From Icerya purchasi (Eukaryota > Arthropoda > Insecta > Hemiptera > Monophlebidae), in NCBI GenBank assembly GCA_039619475.1, contig CM077116.1, positions 282,425,258 to 282,489,257 on the forward strand: a stretch of DNA of 64,000 nucleotides, given 5' to 3'. Made by a program: the position numbers and the translations under genes. The first letter of the stretch is position 1, and every line of letters starts with the position of its first letter. Below, piece by piece: positions 12,101 to 26,587 of the stretch. Under the pieces are notes generated by a model. That model saw nothing but the letters and a program-made list of their open reading frames with translations. It was not told the DNA's origin and did not search any database.

Positions 12101-15100
12101 TGCCTTTTAATTTTATCATATATCTTTTCCTCCTAATGTCAGACGTAATTAATCGTTATGTAAGTTTTATCGATTGATGTGCTCGTTCGTATGTCTACCG
12201 TTCAACTTTTACAATTAATAAATCGGAAGATAAGAATTGTAATCACTTGGTCGTAATAAAGAATTCTATTCCAATTTCGAAATAAACATATAAATTAATC
12301 AAAAAACTGGATTATTTTGTTCTTCGTTTTTTGCACTTTTATTTTTTTTTGATCAGAGAAGAACACCCACCATTTTTTTCTTTCTGATAATGAATGAAAT
12401 TAAAAAATTAATATATGATTATTATCATGAACCTTGAATACCACGATGAGACCTTGTTTTACCTATAAAATAAGAGATTAAGGCAAACTATTTTATTTAT
12501 TTCTTCAGTATCTAATGTTTTTTTCCTGTTTTTTTTTTTAAATCATATAAATAAATTGTAGCTTTTTGAATTTTGTCCATTTACATAACAAAAAAATTTA
12601 CTAAATGAGAGAATTGTAAAGTGTTACGTTGTTGTTATGCATTAAATTAATTATTTAAGTATTCGTTTGCTTCCGAAATTTTTGACTAGTTTAAAAAGAG
12701 GATATGTGTCAGTCCCGACAACGTTTGCAATATTACTTTGCATTCACGGATGAAAACGAAGATTTTTCGATTTTTTTGCTATAGTTCTATTTTTATGTAG
12801 TCCTTTATATTTTTTGGAAAGATCGATTTATTATACTTTTTTTTTTTATATACGCGGCCGAATTCTTTTCGTGTAATTAAAATTACGTAAAACAAAAAAT
12901 TGTGCCAGTTTTGAAAATATAATTATCAATAATTTTGGAACTATTGCGATTTATAACTGATAATTTAAAGGTTTAAAGTACTATTTGTTATTTTTTAAAA
13001 CTTAAGTTTTTCTTTTTGACTTTTATCAAATTAAAGAATAATTCGTTCATCTTTAGCCGTACAAAAAATAAACCAAAAAAACAAAAATAAAAATGTTGTT
13101 ATATAAACAAATATTAATTATATATTTCCAGTAAGACACTGTTTTATTAATTTAACCTTTATTACGTTACGGTTTTATTTTTATCAGTTGTGATTGTTTT
13201 TATAGACTTTGGATGTAACTTGAATAGGTTCTCTTTTACTTTTTCTTTCACTATAGACCAATACTTCATCGTTTTACATTAATCGTTTGCACTAATTAAA
13301 GACGAATGTATACGCATTTAATAAATAAAGAGGATTGAACTCTTTCGGTAATAATCCTGTTATTTTCTGTTTCGCTGGTCTCTATTAATGTATTCGTTTT
13401 TGTTACTTTTAAAATATAAAACTCGTTTTTTTTTAAAATTATCAATAGAAACTCCTATCATTCACGTGTTTCTACGTCAACTTTTTGACGAGTACCTAGT
13501 CAATATCATGTATATATATATCACAATTATTATGTTACAATTTATAATTAGCTAAAAATCACGCGAGGTTGCCAATGGCGAAACTAATTATTTGTTACAC
13601 AATATAGAACTTAAATATTTGAATAGTTTTGATAACGCACTAAAAACAAACGATTGTGCACCTATTAATTACTTTTTTTTTACGATTTACATTTGTTTTC
13701 TATATCTTTTTTTTTTTACTTTTAATTTTTGTTTACTATTTGTAATATATTTTATTTTTGAATAATGTTGAGAATTATGTCAGATAAAAGGTGTTCTTTT
13801 ATTATGAATTTGGATTCTACAAAAATTTAATCATCATTAGAAGGCTAAAATTAAGTGAGTGTAGAAAATAAATATTTGAAATGATTAGGCTGAGATTAAT
13901 TAAAACGAGTCTCCTAGACGTTTGACAGTGGATACGGTTTTCGGTCTCGTGGGTAATGAGACTAAAAAGGCTAGTTGCATTTTCTGAATTTCTTTTATCT
14001 TTTTTGCTGAACAATTCGAGTTCAGGTTAGTTGGACTGGACAGAGCAACTTAAGTACCGAATGACCTAACGAGGGATCTCCAAGTTTAGTGGTCCAGTCT
14101 TTAAACTGCTAAATTTGTATGGTGCTAAGATACTAATGTATTTGAAAATTTTTCTTAAAACTAGTTATTATTTTCGTTTGTTTATGCAGAATTTACATAT
14201 CATCGACGTGTTATAATGAGACATTATTATTTCAGTTACTTTTTTATTGATGACGGGTCGCTATTGTTGATTGTATCTGTATAGTTATTTTTTGAACTCT
14301 AAATGAAACAACCTTTTAGCATTAAATTTCTTTTTATTACTTTTTTATTACATTCCTTTCACTTTAGACGTTTGCTCACTTTTCTTCGCTTGATTTTCCA
14401 TTTTTATCCTTTTCCATTTTACCGTTTTTTTTTTTTTTGGCAAGTTTTAGGCAAAAACGTTGCTCTTTACGCTTTTGCAATTTGAAAAGATTGTTTGCCT
14501 TTTTTCACTTAACTTATACTGAGTTTCGAATTTTATTTGTCATTTGAATCGGTCCTACATTTTTGAAGGTCTGTGTACTTTTATTCCATTTTTTGTAACT
14601 TAAGTACTACTGTGTATGGACAAAAATCGGAAACTGGTGAACACAATAAAAAGGAGAAAACTAGAATACATGGAACATATAATACGTGGCCCTAAATATC
14701 AGCTAGTGAAGACAATTTTACTTGGGCAGATCGAAGAAAAAAGATGGATGGGCAGGAAGAATACGACATGGTTTGAAAACATAAAAAATTGGACAAACAT
14801 TCAACCGAAGAAATAATTCATACAGCCAGATCGGGAAAAATGGAAAAGAATTATCTTCATGTCAGAGGATATGGCACCTTAAAGAAAAAGAAGATATTAC
14901 CAAACAGTGAACGGTAAACTCTAAACGTGCCTTTTCATGAGATTTTAAGGTCAAGCTTTTCGTACATCATATCCTTTTATTTCTAAGATATCTAACTTTA
15001 TAACTAATTTAATTATCTCTTTAATTCAGTTTTACATACCGCTTTCCTATTATTCTCATGCTTACATTTTATTTTAGTTAATTTAATTTGTTCTCTTGGT

Positions 15101-17186
15101 TTTACACCTCTTTCTTATAATTTCGTTGTTTTTTATTTTTACCGTGAGATTGATTTTATGCATTTTGTATTTCTCTTTCGATCTTTTTTTACTTTATATA
15201 TCCTATAGCGGTGTCTGTCCTCTTCCGGAAGCCAAAAACTTGAAATAGGACCCATTTAATACGTTTCAAGTTTTTTTTTTAAATTGGATATTGAATAAAA
15301 TTTATTGCGTTTTAACGGTAAAATATTGGGTAATTTAGATTAACTTTTTTCAGCTAAGTAGTACATTTTCAAACAGGTTTTTATAAGTATATTTTCTATT
15401 TTTGGTTTCTGATATTATTTTGTTTTTCTTCGAATGGCTTTAATGCAGTATTCGTCTCTTCAGTTTTGTGGTAATCATCCGGTATAGTTTTGAAACGTTT
15501 TTGACTAACGAATGTTTTATTCTTTGTGCTGATTTGCGTTAGTTTTATTCTATTATTTGGTACTGTTATATACATTTGATTTTCATGTTTGCTCATCGTA
15601 CTTCCGATAGTGAAAGTACTTTGTTCGTTTATGACTTTTTCAAAAGAGTTCTCAAAAATAAAATTAATGTCGCTGCACTTTTCATAACGCAGGTTCCAGT
15701 TGCCTAACTCAGTTCACTTTAGAATTTCGTTTGCAGCTGTATTTCCAGTTTTCATCGAGCAGTACTACCCTTTCTTAGGGCTGGTAGTAAAAGTTCGATA
15801 ATCGGTTTTAAGTTTCTGAAGGTTATCGACGTCTTTGGACCATCGCGAACAGGTGTCATGGAATGGGGCAGAACTCTACCATCAGGCTACACCGCCATCC
15901 TTGGCAAGAATAATGTAAAGTAATTTTTATGTTATTGCAGCGTTGAAACGTAGATTGGTACTATGTTCCGAATGGTTTTAAATTGTAGAGTTATCGAAAC
16001 TGTTTCTTCGATATCTCGAGTTATATTGGCCTGTCTTTTCAGAATACGAACCTTTATAAATTTATTGTAGCTGTTTGAACATATTCATATTGTTAGCACT
16101 TCAAATTTACACGATCAAAAATTGTAACTATTAGTAAGGATTATGGTAGTTTATTGAAGTCCTTTTAATTCGGCATAGTTACATTTTAGCGCGAATTAAT
16201 TTAAACGGTTACTGGGGCATCAGAACTTTTAATAAAATTAAAACACATACATATATGTGGATCTATATATATATTTATAAATATGCATGATGTGTCCAGA
16301 AAGTTATGAATCATGTTTTTTTGTGGCGCCCTTCTTGCCTGCAGCGGTCTCGAACCGGTTTGGTTAGGTGGAGCGGACTGTCAGCTCCTCAGTGTACTGC
16401 AGTTCAGTCTGTTCTGAGCATCGGCAGCTTCAGCATCGGTGAATTAGTGCACCTCTGTTTGGAGACCTTGTCACGACGCACGATGACTGATTCATAGAAC
16501 TCTGGCGTTTTGTTTCCGGGTCATACTGGAACGTTCACGTTTCATTACCAGTAATAACGTTGTCCAAATAATCCGGTTCAATTTCCAAGCGCTTCTTCAG
16601 TTCACTCGCGATCAGCACTCGATTGGCTTTGTGTTCCTCCGTCAGAAGTTTTGGGACCAGCATGGCGCACACCTTCCGCATGTGCAAATCTTCCGTACTA
16701 ATGCCGAATACAGAACTGTTTGGAATGTTCAGAGTGTCAGCTAACAACCGAACACTTATTCGGCGGTCAGAATTTAACAATTCATGAACACGGTTCACAT
16801 TTTCTTTGTTTCTACTTATGGTTGGTTTTCCAGAGCGAGGGTTATCCTCCACCCCTTCTTGACCGTCCTTAAACTTTTTCACCCGCCTCGTAACTTGCAC
16901 GTAACTCATGGCAGCCTCCCCGTAGGCTTGCTTCAGCATTGTGTAAGTTTCGACAACTTTTTTGTCGAGCTTTGTGCTCAACTTGATCGCCCAACATTGT
17001 TCGATTGAATCAGCCATTGTGCGTCGTGACGAGGTCTCCAAACAAAGGTGCACTAATTTACCGATTCTGACGTTACCAATACTCGGAACAGACTGAATTC
17101 AGCTTCACCTAACCAAACCGATGCGAGCGCGTATCATGCAAGAGTGGCGCGACAAAAAACATATTTCATGACTTTCTGGACACACC

Positions 17187-17242
<56 letters not shown>

Positions 17243-20200
17243 TTATAAATTCAAAATCTCTTTTGTTAGTTTTTTTAACATTGTGATTTTAATTTTTCCT
17301 TACTTGGAGGGAAATGAAACAGTTTATAAGTTGGTTATTAATTTTAAGTTTCTGATTAAATGTATCCGCTAGTTTCCGGCTATATTTTTTCTGCTCTCTA
17401 CAGTGGCGCCAAAGAAACAAATATACGCTCATCCGGAAGGTTGTTATGAGTTAGAAAAGAAAAAGAAGGAAAAGAAAAATTATGTAACACATTAGGTATT
17501 TTTAATGACCAGAAGTTTAGATCGATTTTATCGCGATTTTGGTCATAGTGTTTCATGTGATCCTGTTCCGCGTGATGACTACAAGTTCTTGGGATTAGAC
17601 GGCAAAATTTATAAAAATTAACGGAATAATTAACCTATTTTAAATTTATTTAAAAGACGTTAATATTGAATGAGATTTCCGTCCAAAGCTGTGACGAATA
17701 GGTTCGGTAAAAATTACAAGTGAACTATCTTTGCTATGTTACACCTGTTCGGCAAGTGCTAAATAAATTACGTTAGATTGCGGAAATCTGTGAGTGTTGC
17801 TCGACTACCAATGTAATTACGTTAAGAAGGAAGACTATGCTAACAACGAATTTTAACAAAAATCAGGAATACGCTTATATTTTACTAAATATACATATTT
17901 ATTTTTTTTAACATCGGAAAAATTGTGAATAGTCCACTGAAAATAATTTTGGAAGCGAATGTAGAAGCAATTCGGAAGAAAACGAATACGATCTGAATAC
18001 AGGGAAGAAAGAAGGAGCATTGCAAGAAAGTGTCTGAGAAAAAAAAAACATGAAAATCAGTTGAGAAAACAAAAAGTTGAGTTACAATATTGCTGCGGTA
18101 TTGTGTGCAATTTCTGAATATACGTCGTTTATTATAGTCGCGTGAAGAAATAGCTACAAAAGAAGAGTGTGGCCACCCAGCCGGGAATTTTGTTGTAAAA
18201 CCGGGAAAAAAGTAAAAATAGCTAAACGATATTTTTAATAGGAAAAAATCATTTGAAGCGAAAAATTAATTTAATTAACTTTACTCAAAATAAATTACGA
18301 AGTTTTGTTTTATTCGTGTAAAATATGCTTCGGCAGTCAAATATTATCAATGGTAACAAACAAATTCCATTCTTTTTTTTTGTACAATTCTAGTAATTAT
18401 GAAATCGGGATGATTCGGGTCGGGAATATCGGGAGGATTCAGACCAAGAAACCGCGCGGAAATTTAAAAATTATGTTCGAGTGACCACCATGTACAATAA
18501 TCGGTAGCTGCCACTAAATGTGTGAGACCGGATATATTTAGAATAAAACATTTCGATCTATGTTGTTTTTTAAGCAAAAAAAAAATTGTAAATGGTTTCG
18601 AGTAAACTGTAAATTTTTGATGTCAATCGGGGAAAACTATACTAACAACAATTAATGTATACGTTTTAGTGTTAACGTTAATTTGATCTTAAAATATATT
18701 TTTGTTATTTTGTTTAAAAAATAAGAACTCCTTTCACAAATCGGGCTTTTGTCGATAAATAATCATTTCGTTGATAGATTTATAGTTATTTAAATTATAC
18801 TGAAACGTGCCCAAAAATAACGCAAGTTGTCGGTTTTTCTGATTCAGAATTTTTTGAGATAAATCATGGAAAAAGTTATTATTTCTAAAACTTGGTAGTT
18901 TGTAATAAGGATGTTTAGGTGAAAAAATAGAACACAAATTTGATCGCGCGTGCATTAAAAATTTAACCGACATTTCAAAAGTTATATCGCAAGAGTAATA
19001 ATGATTTTATCAATCGGAGCAGTCGAAAAGAATGAACGGATAGATATGAAGAAAGTGCGTATAAAAATAAAATTAAACTAAGCAAGTAATGATCAAGTTT
19101 AGCATAGCGGTGATAATTTGGGAAAATGTTTAATGACAATAATAATTTGTTATTTTGGATAGTGAAGGAAGTGTGCAGAATATCGTGGAAAGAAATACGG
19201 AATAGACAAAAGAAAGATCGATGGGCTTTTTATATTTGCAGTGCGAGGAAAAACAGAAAGATGTTTGTCACATTTTAGAGAAATGTACCGTGAATTTGAA
19301 TGGATGGGGAGAAAAAAATAAATTACAAGTTGATGCATACAATCTTCTGGCACGAGAAGACTTCATCTGATAAGAGCTTCAAATTTTCGTTTTTTTATTT
19401 TTTTTTTCAGTTCCGTTTAGAAAAGTATCTTCTTGTAAATTGCACAGTTGAAACTGGAAAATCGTATATCGTCTCGTTTTTCTAATACTGTCGGGGACGA
19501 CAGTATTACTGTAAAATGAAGTACTTTTTTCTTTAGGTTTTCAAGACTCACGAATGGTTCGTTAAATTTTTTTCAGATGTTCGAAAAATTTTGTGGTTCA
19601 GTTTTTTCGGCCCGTACATTTTTATTATTTCAACGGTTTTATCTCGCCTACTCGAGAGAAATAAAATGTACGAGATATGCAAGGTATACTATTGTTACCT
19701 GATATACTGTTAAACGCGTACTTGTTTGCTGTTTTTGAATGATATCTTTTTCTTATTGTTTTCTTTATAAAGCGGTATAATATGTAAACATATTAAGCAT
19801 TGCATCTTTATTACAAACGTGCGTTGTTCATAACCGAATTAGATCAACCTAGTTGATTCCGTTTAGTGAGTAAACGAATTAATCAGTAGTAAATAAACTG
19901 TAATATAGTGGTTCGACTGAATCAACAACTTCTGACTGTTTTCCCTCATTAATCTTCTCAATTGATTCGAACTGCTCCATGAGTTGAGACGTTAAAACCG
20001 GATTCAAACTTATTTTTATTTATTCTAAAACCTTTGTATTACACACACGTTAGCGAGCACACTTGACTGTTCTTCGTTTATGAATAATTCGCGAGAATGC
20101 TAATTATTTGACTAAATACTAAATAATAAATTACATTTAACGTATTGGAAGAAAGTGATTATTTTTAAAGCCATTTTTCAATTTCTTTTTTTTTTTTGGT

Positions 20201-23181
20201 ATTACAATAATAACATTTAATCGGCTATTGCCTTCTTCCTATTAATCGGATCGGAACTATTACAATTGTTATTACCTGTCTTTTTCATTTATTGTTTGCT
20301 TTTATTCGCATATTCTGTCTTTTTTTATTTTTCTGTTCATTTTATTTTAGCGTTATACACAGTGATTTGTTGTATAACCGATGATTGTCATTCTCGTTTC
20401 ACTTAGTACGATTAAGCCTAATATTGTTTATTTTAGGTTTTATTTCACATACGTTATTGAATAAGATCGGACATGAAATAGATATTAATTTTTTTTTCGT
20501 TTCCCGTTTAAGTTTCAGAAGTGCTCTTTTCCAGTTTCGGCGGTTGTGATAAAAAATATTGTATTAAACAGGTTAATGTTTTTAATTACTGCTTTCACGT
20601 AGCGCAGTTCATGGTTTGACTTTACTCAACGGGATAGATAAAAAATCGAATGTACTTATCGTAGATTTTTATTAAGTATCGGTGGGATATTAATGAGTAA
20701 TCTAACGGAATAGGAATTTTAAGAATTAATAAATAAAATCACATTAGAAGTCAAATGTGTCTGTTGACAACCTATCTTGATTTATAAGAGTGTTTATGGG
20801 TCTTGAACATTTATTCGAGATAAATAAACAGAATTTACTTATGCGAGATAATTTTCCAGCTAACTTGATTTTCCAGGCTTCGTTATGGGAACAACCCTTA
20901 AACCATTACAAAATAGTTTATAATTGTTATAGAAAAGTCATTTTCAGTTTATTGTTATTTTTCGCAAAATAATTTTTTTTTTCACGCTATTCAGAAACAT
21001 TTTCAGAACTACTAAATTTAATTCACGATTTGCGTAGCAATTTTTGTTACAATGGCGTAACTTTATAACTTGAAAATGTTATAGAATTTTTATTACCTCG
21101 GCGTAAGAATAATGTAGATATGCATATGAACTGTAGATAACATTTGTAACATTAAATCGAGGGATTAGTAACTTAGAGTAATAAAAACGCATTATAAATT
21201 ACAATAATAAATAAACAGAAATTTTATCAAGTATTAGCGATTTAAATTTTTCGCTTTAAAATATTCTTGTAAGGATAAATTACATGTGAACATCAGAAAT
21301 ATTATTTTAATTTAGGAATGAAAAAAAGTCATTTAGTTGTAATTTGCTTTTCTGGTTTTTCACTCATGTTATATACATTAAAATTTATTTTCTATTGTAA
21401 TTATTGTTTAGTTCGTTAATTAACAATTTATATTTGTTACTTTAACGTAGGAGCCGCATTCGGATCATCAGTATGGAAAATATAGTTCGTCGCCTGGTCC
21501 AATAATTCACGAATTACATCCTGACATTTTAGATGATAGAAGAGTTATTGAAGTTTCATCAACACCCACAATTGAGTACTAAATTATTATTATTATTTTT
21601 TAAAATTTAATATTTCTACATTTTTTCAAACGAGATCTTAGAAAACCCCTTACGTATACCAGTGGCAAATTCTCTGGTACCTCTAGTAATCCGTTGAAGT
21701 ACTAAAGCGAATTGAAAAAAAAAAAAATCTGCCAGTACTTCTATGGCAACAGAGATTAATCTCGCTAAGAGAGAAAGACAAATTTTAGCTTGCCATTAGA
21801 AATGTGGGAAGCCACTGTTTGAGGATGCGGAGAAAAGAGCTTGATCTGTAAGATGCTAATCACTTTGTCGGTGTATGGAAATTTCGATTTGATTATCTGC
21901 TCGCTTTCTTGCATTTGCTAGGCACTGTGAGTACTCCTCCGATATTAGCAGGTCACCAAGAGCGCATTAAAAAGCGTACACACATAAATAGCCAATCAGA
22001 TCGATTGTTTAACTAACCAAGTACTTTTCTGCTTTAGCAGAGTGACCAGTGCGTTGTAAACTGCGAATTTTTTTTTGAACCAAGCTTAGCATCTTATACG
22101 CCTTAATGTCTTGTGTAGTGTTTTAACTAGCGCTGTAGTATCATTACGAAATTGTTATTGCACCACTACTATTTCATCGTAGTGAAGTGATGTTCACACA
22201 CCTGTGCCAATTTTATCCATAGCTATGAAAATTACAAAAATCGAAAAAAGTAGTCTGTCAGTGAACGGTGGTGTTTATAAATAGGCTCGGCGAAATATAC
22301 CGTTAGCGAAAATCTGTTGGTAGTGAAGCGAACTAGCGAAATTAGATCACCTTTTTAGAAAAATTTGTTAATGTGAGTAGACGTATTCACTTTTAAATAG
22401 ATTTCTTAATGTGGTTGTTATTAATTTTTTTTATTATAAAACGAAGGGGCTATATATATTTCACTTTATAGTTCTTAAATTAAACTTACGTAATAATTTT
22501 ATTTATTTATTTATGTATTTTTGAATTTATTTTGCATTATTCCTTTGGAATTTGTTTCGTTTGGAGAAAAAAATGTTTTCTTTTGTAGGTTAAAAAAGCG
22601 AGCGTAGTTCACGTATAGTTTAGTGTTTATTCTTTTGAGACGATGTAAAATTATATTTATTTACGTGAAAATGAAAATAAGTTATTACTGGCTTATTTGT
22701 TGCATACGTAGTAGATTTCTTTTGGGGGGTCGCCTATGGATATTAACTAAGCGCAAGTGAAATTTTTGTATACTAGTAGTTTTCATTGTGTGGCAGTGGA
22801 ATATCAGGTAGCATTTGAACGAAACACCACTGCCTAACCGATTACGTCAAGGCAGCTGGCTATGTAATAGACTTAATTATGTGGGGGTACAAAAGAGTGG
22901 GCAGCAGCACTTATCAGCATGTTAGTTGCACCCGATTTATATTAGAATGACTGTGATATAGAAAGATTCATCCCGTTCCGTACGTGATAAAGAACGTTAC
23001 GTATGCGGTTACTGTAAGTGAATTCCCGAAGAATATTCATTTTACCGTATTTCACTGATAACATTTTTAGTTGAAACTGTGAAGATTTTTGGATCATTCA
23101 TTTAATTATAGACTGAACTAAAACAAAATCTATGCAATACGGTTTATGGCGTGTCTTATTGTGCAATGAATGCGATTGATG

Positions 23182-23215
<34 letters not shown>

Positions 23216-26200
23216 CTTTTCTTTTTTCCAAGTGCTGGGGACAGTTTTGTTTAAGACCCAAACGTTAATTTAACGAAAAGTACTGTACCGCGATAGACAA
23301 CTTATTTATTGTTTATTGTTAAAGCGATGAAAGTTATTTTTGAAAATGTTATTTGAATCCATACTTATCAGCTTTAATTACATTTATTTTTTTGCATATA
23401 AATTTGTTCAGTGTTAAAGAACGCTTATACTATACTTTGGAAACATAGCGATCTTTCAATTACGTAACGTATAGGTCCGTTTTGATTAATTTGTTTTAAT
23501 ATATTTTCACGTTTTTCTTTGAATGTTTATCATAGAAGATTTTTCTCTCATCTTTAACGGGAATTTTTGCAACAGAATTCTTACAGCGTATAAATTTTAG
23601 TCGATGAAACTTTTGCAGCATATAAAAATTACGAAATCCATCGGTAACATCATCTTCGCAAACACCTTTTTCTACATGAAAATTTGCACACCATTTATAC
23701 GTGTCGGGGTTGAAAGTGTTGAAAATGGTATTTTATTTCTTATATAGGGGGAAGTCCCATAATGCCGGACGGCACTAAACGTTAGGCACTCATACTATTT
23801 CGGTCAGTCACAACACATTTGATTCAAATGGGCGCGGAGGAGTGAAATAATACAGAGTCGTGAGACGCGGTTAGCCGGAAAAATCCCAAAGACCATGACG
23901 GAAGCGGTTGATTGCTGTTTTTAATAGGAAAAGACCACATCACATTAAATCCAAGTGAGTGTAACTACTAGGTTTTTGTGTTGGAGTGTTCGGCGGTAAT
24001 TGTTAATAAAGGCAGTGTTTCATTATTATTCATTGGCTGTAAAAGATTTTTTTCGGGCCGTAGGGTTTAACAAATCACAAGTGAATCTCTTATAACCACC
24101 TTAAAAAATTGAAGACACAGTAAAAATTTCCCCCTCCAACATTTATAATTGTGATGAAACTGGAGTCAGGTGCGTGCAGAAACATGAAAAAGTTCTTGTT
24201 CGGAAAGCTGTTCATCAAGCAAGCTGTTGAGAGGAGAAAAAATGTAACAGTTTTGTTTTGTATGAGTGCTAACGGCCATTTTGTGTCTTTCCGAAACAAA
24301 GGATGAATAATTGGCTCATGATTGATGTTTCAGCCAAAAGGCTGGATAAACAGTGATATTTTTCTGCAGTGGTTGCAGCTATTCGTGAAGCATTCACACC
24401 CAACAAAAGAGGGTCTGGTGCTGCTTCTACCGAATGGTCATTGTAGCCACAAGGAGGCACTGGTCGTCCTCAATTTTTGTCGAGAAAGTAACATTCATTT
24501 GATAAGCTCACTACCGTACACGATCCACAAGCTCCAGCCGCTGGACAGAGCATTCATGAAGCCACTTAAAGATGTTTATAACAAACGTTGCGACATGTGG
24601 ATGAGAGCAAATACCACGATATTGCTGGTTTGGTCAATGAAGCGTTTACAAAAGTAGCTCGGCTCGATATTGCGGTTTCTGGGTTTAAATGCGCAGGAAT
24701 TCATCCATTCCATAAGCATTTATTTTCTGATCTGGATTATTTGGCTGCAGACACGACTAATATTCCACTCGAAGAATAAGGAACTTCTTCAAACACACCG
24801 GTTTGCACATCTTTCACAAATTTAGTCTTTGCAGGTAGCTTATTTACGACCTGCGATGCAGAACTGTCATTTGGTTTCAGAAGAATCCATGTACTCTCCT
24901 AAAAATCCACTAACGAACCAAGTATCAGTGGTTCCAAGCTGTCGATGAGGTTTGATCCAGATGTCCAAATTGTCCATAAAAATTGTCGCTTTCACCGGAT
25001 GTTGCCTAAAACCGATCAGCGACTCGGAAGAGAAAATGTGAAAGAAGTGAAATTCTGCCATCACCATACAGAATTGCTGTTGAAGAAAAAGAGGATAAAA
25101 AGAACGCTAAGGAGAAAAAGAAAAAAGGTGGAAGTTGAATACAAAACAGGAATAGGAGAGGAGGGGAAACAAACTCAAGTACCTGACATAGGAAGAACTA
25201 CTTGCGTAGTATGCTTAGAAGATCACGGCGAAGACTGGATACACTGCAATAGGTGGATTCATAAAGTATGTGCAGACATTCCTGAATATGCCGATGTCTA
25301 CATATGCAATTAATGTAGGATGTTTTAAAAATGTCCAGTGATTGGCGTTCGAAATTAAATTGCCACTTACAGTGATTGCATTTTCCTTCACCGAAGTTTG
25401 ATTTAGGTTTATAAATATGTTTACGCAGATTAATCCATAAATAAAGTTACATTAGTTTTTATTTAATTTCCTGAAAACCTTCGGTGTCCGCCACTAGGGA
25501 ACTTTCCCCTACTATTTGGCAGTGTAGAATGCGTTAAAACGTGTAATTAAATGATTATTATAGGCATACATGTTTTACGAAAGTAAGTTTAATTAACGTT
25601 TTTACGGTTTTTAAAAAGATAAATTACTTTTCGGTAACAAGTACGTATGATTTTTTTTTGTTTTTATATATAGAATAGATAGCGAAATGATATCGAGTCC
25701 GTCGAGTACCTTGAGTTCTTCTCCTAAAATGATCGATTCCGGCGAGGCAGCGGTGAAAGTTAGTTTGAATAATAACGATATGGCAGATGAGGAAACGACG
25801 ACGATATATCTACCGGTAAAGATACCGACCAAATCGGCGACCAGTTCTTCGTCTTCTAAACAGGAATCGATTCAAGTTCAAGCCGGCAGCGAGCCGTATG
25901 TGTTGGCCAGTGATGCGTCCGGTGCCGGCGTATTGTTGGATTTAGTAGATAATGCCGATCCGAACACCGAATATATAACCATCTGTTTAAGTCCTAGCGA
26001 AATACATGGTAATTCTCCGGAACCGCAGGCGACACCGACAGATCTTAATGAAATGCGACTAAAACGGAGAAAAACTATCGTGTCGCCTGTTGCCTCGACT
26101 ACTAAAAGGGTTAGTAGAGGCGGCAGCAGAGGTATTCGTTTATCGCGTACCAAATCTGGTATTTGCGTGGATCGTGTAAAACCACGTTCCACTCCGCTGG

Positions 26201-26536
26201 CTAGTCGCACAAAGAAAATTGCTCGATCCAACCAAATAACTGCCGATACTCCCATCATAATTGATAATTCGGACATAGAACATTTGGAAAACGATGATAC
26301 AGAATACTTCATAGACATTAGTGATCTGCAACAGTAAGTGCATCATTTTATTTTTATTCAGTTTGTAATAGTCATTATTTTTAACCGGCTTGCACTTTCT
26401 TTCACGCTTTCTTTTGAATATAATGTTGTGATATTCTGAAATTTAATTTTTTCACCAACTTACGATAACAATGTCGGCAGTGTAATTTAAAAACTTTAAA
26501 ATTTCGATTAACAAATAGTAATTCACCTAAGTGAGG

Positions 26537-26587
<51 letters not shown>

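Noticed and set aside
17405..17420. TGGCGCC string resembling a retroviral/LTR primer-binding site
   Set aside because: No LTR, pol or gag sequence nearby; a 7-base match is expected by chance.
25878..26346. Minus-strand frames of 146 and 68 codons opposite HSF exon 7
   Set aside because: Shadow frames of a confidently assigned HSF exon; no motifs.
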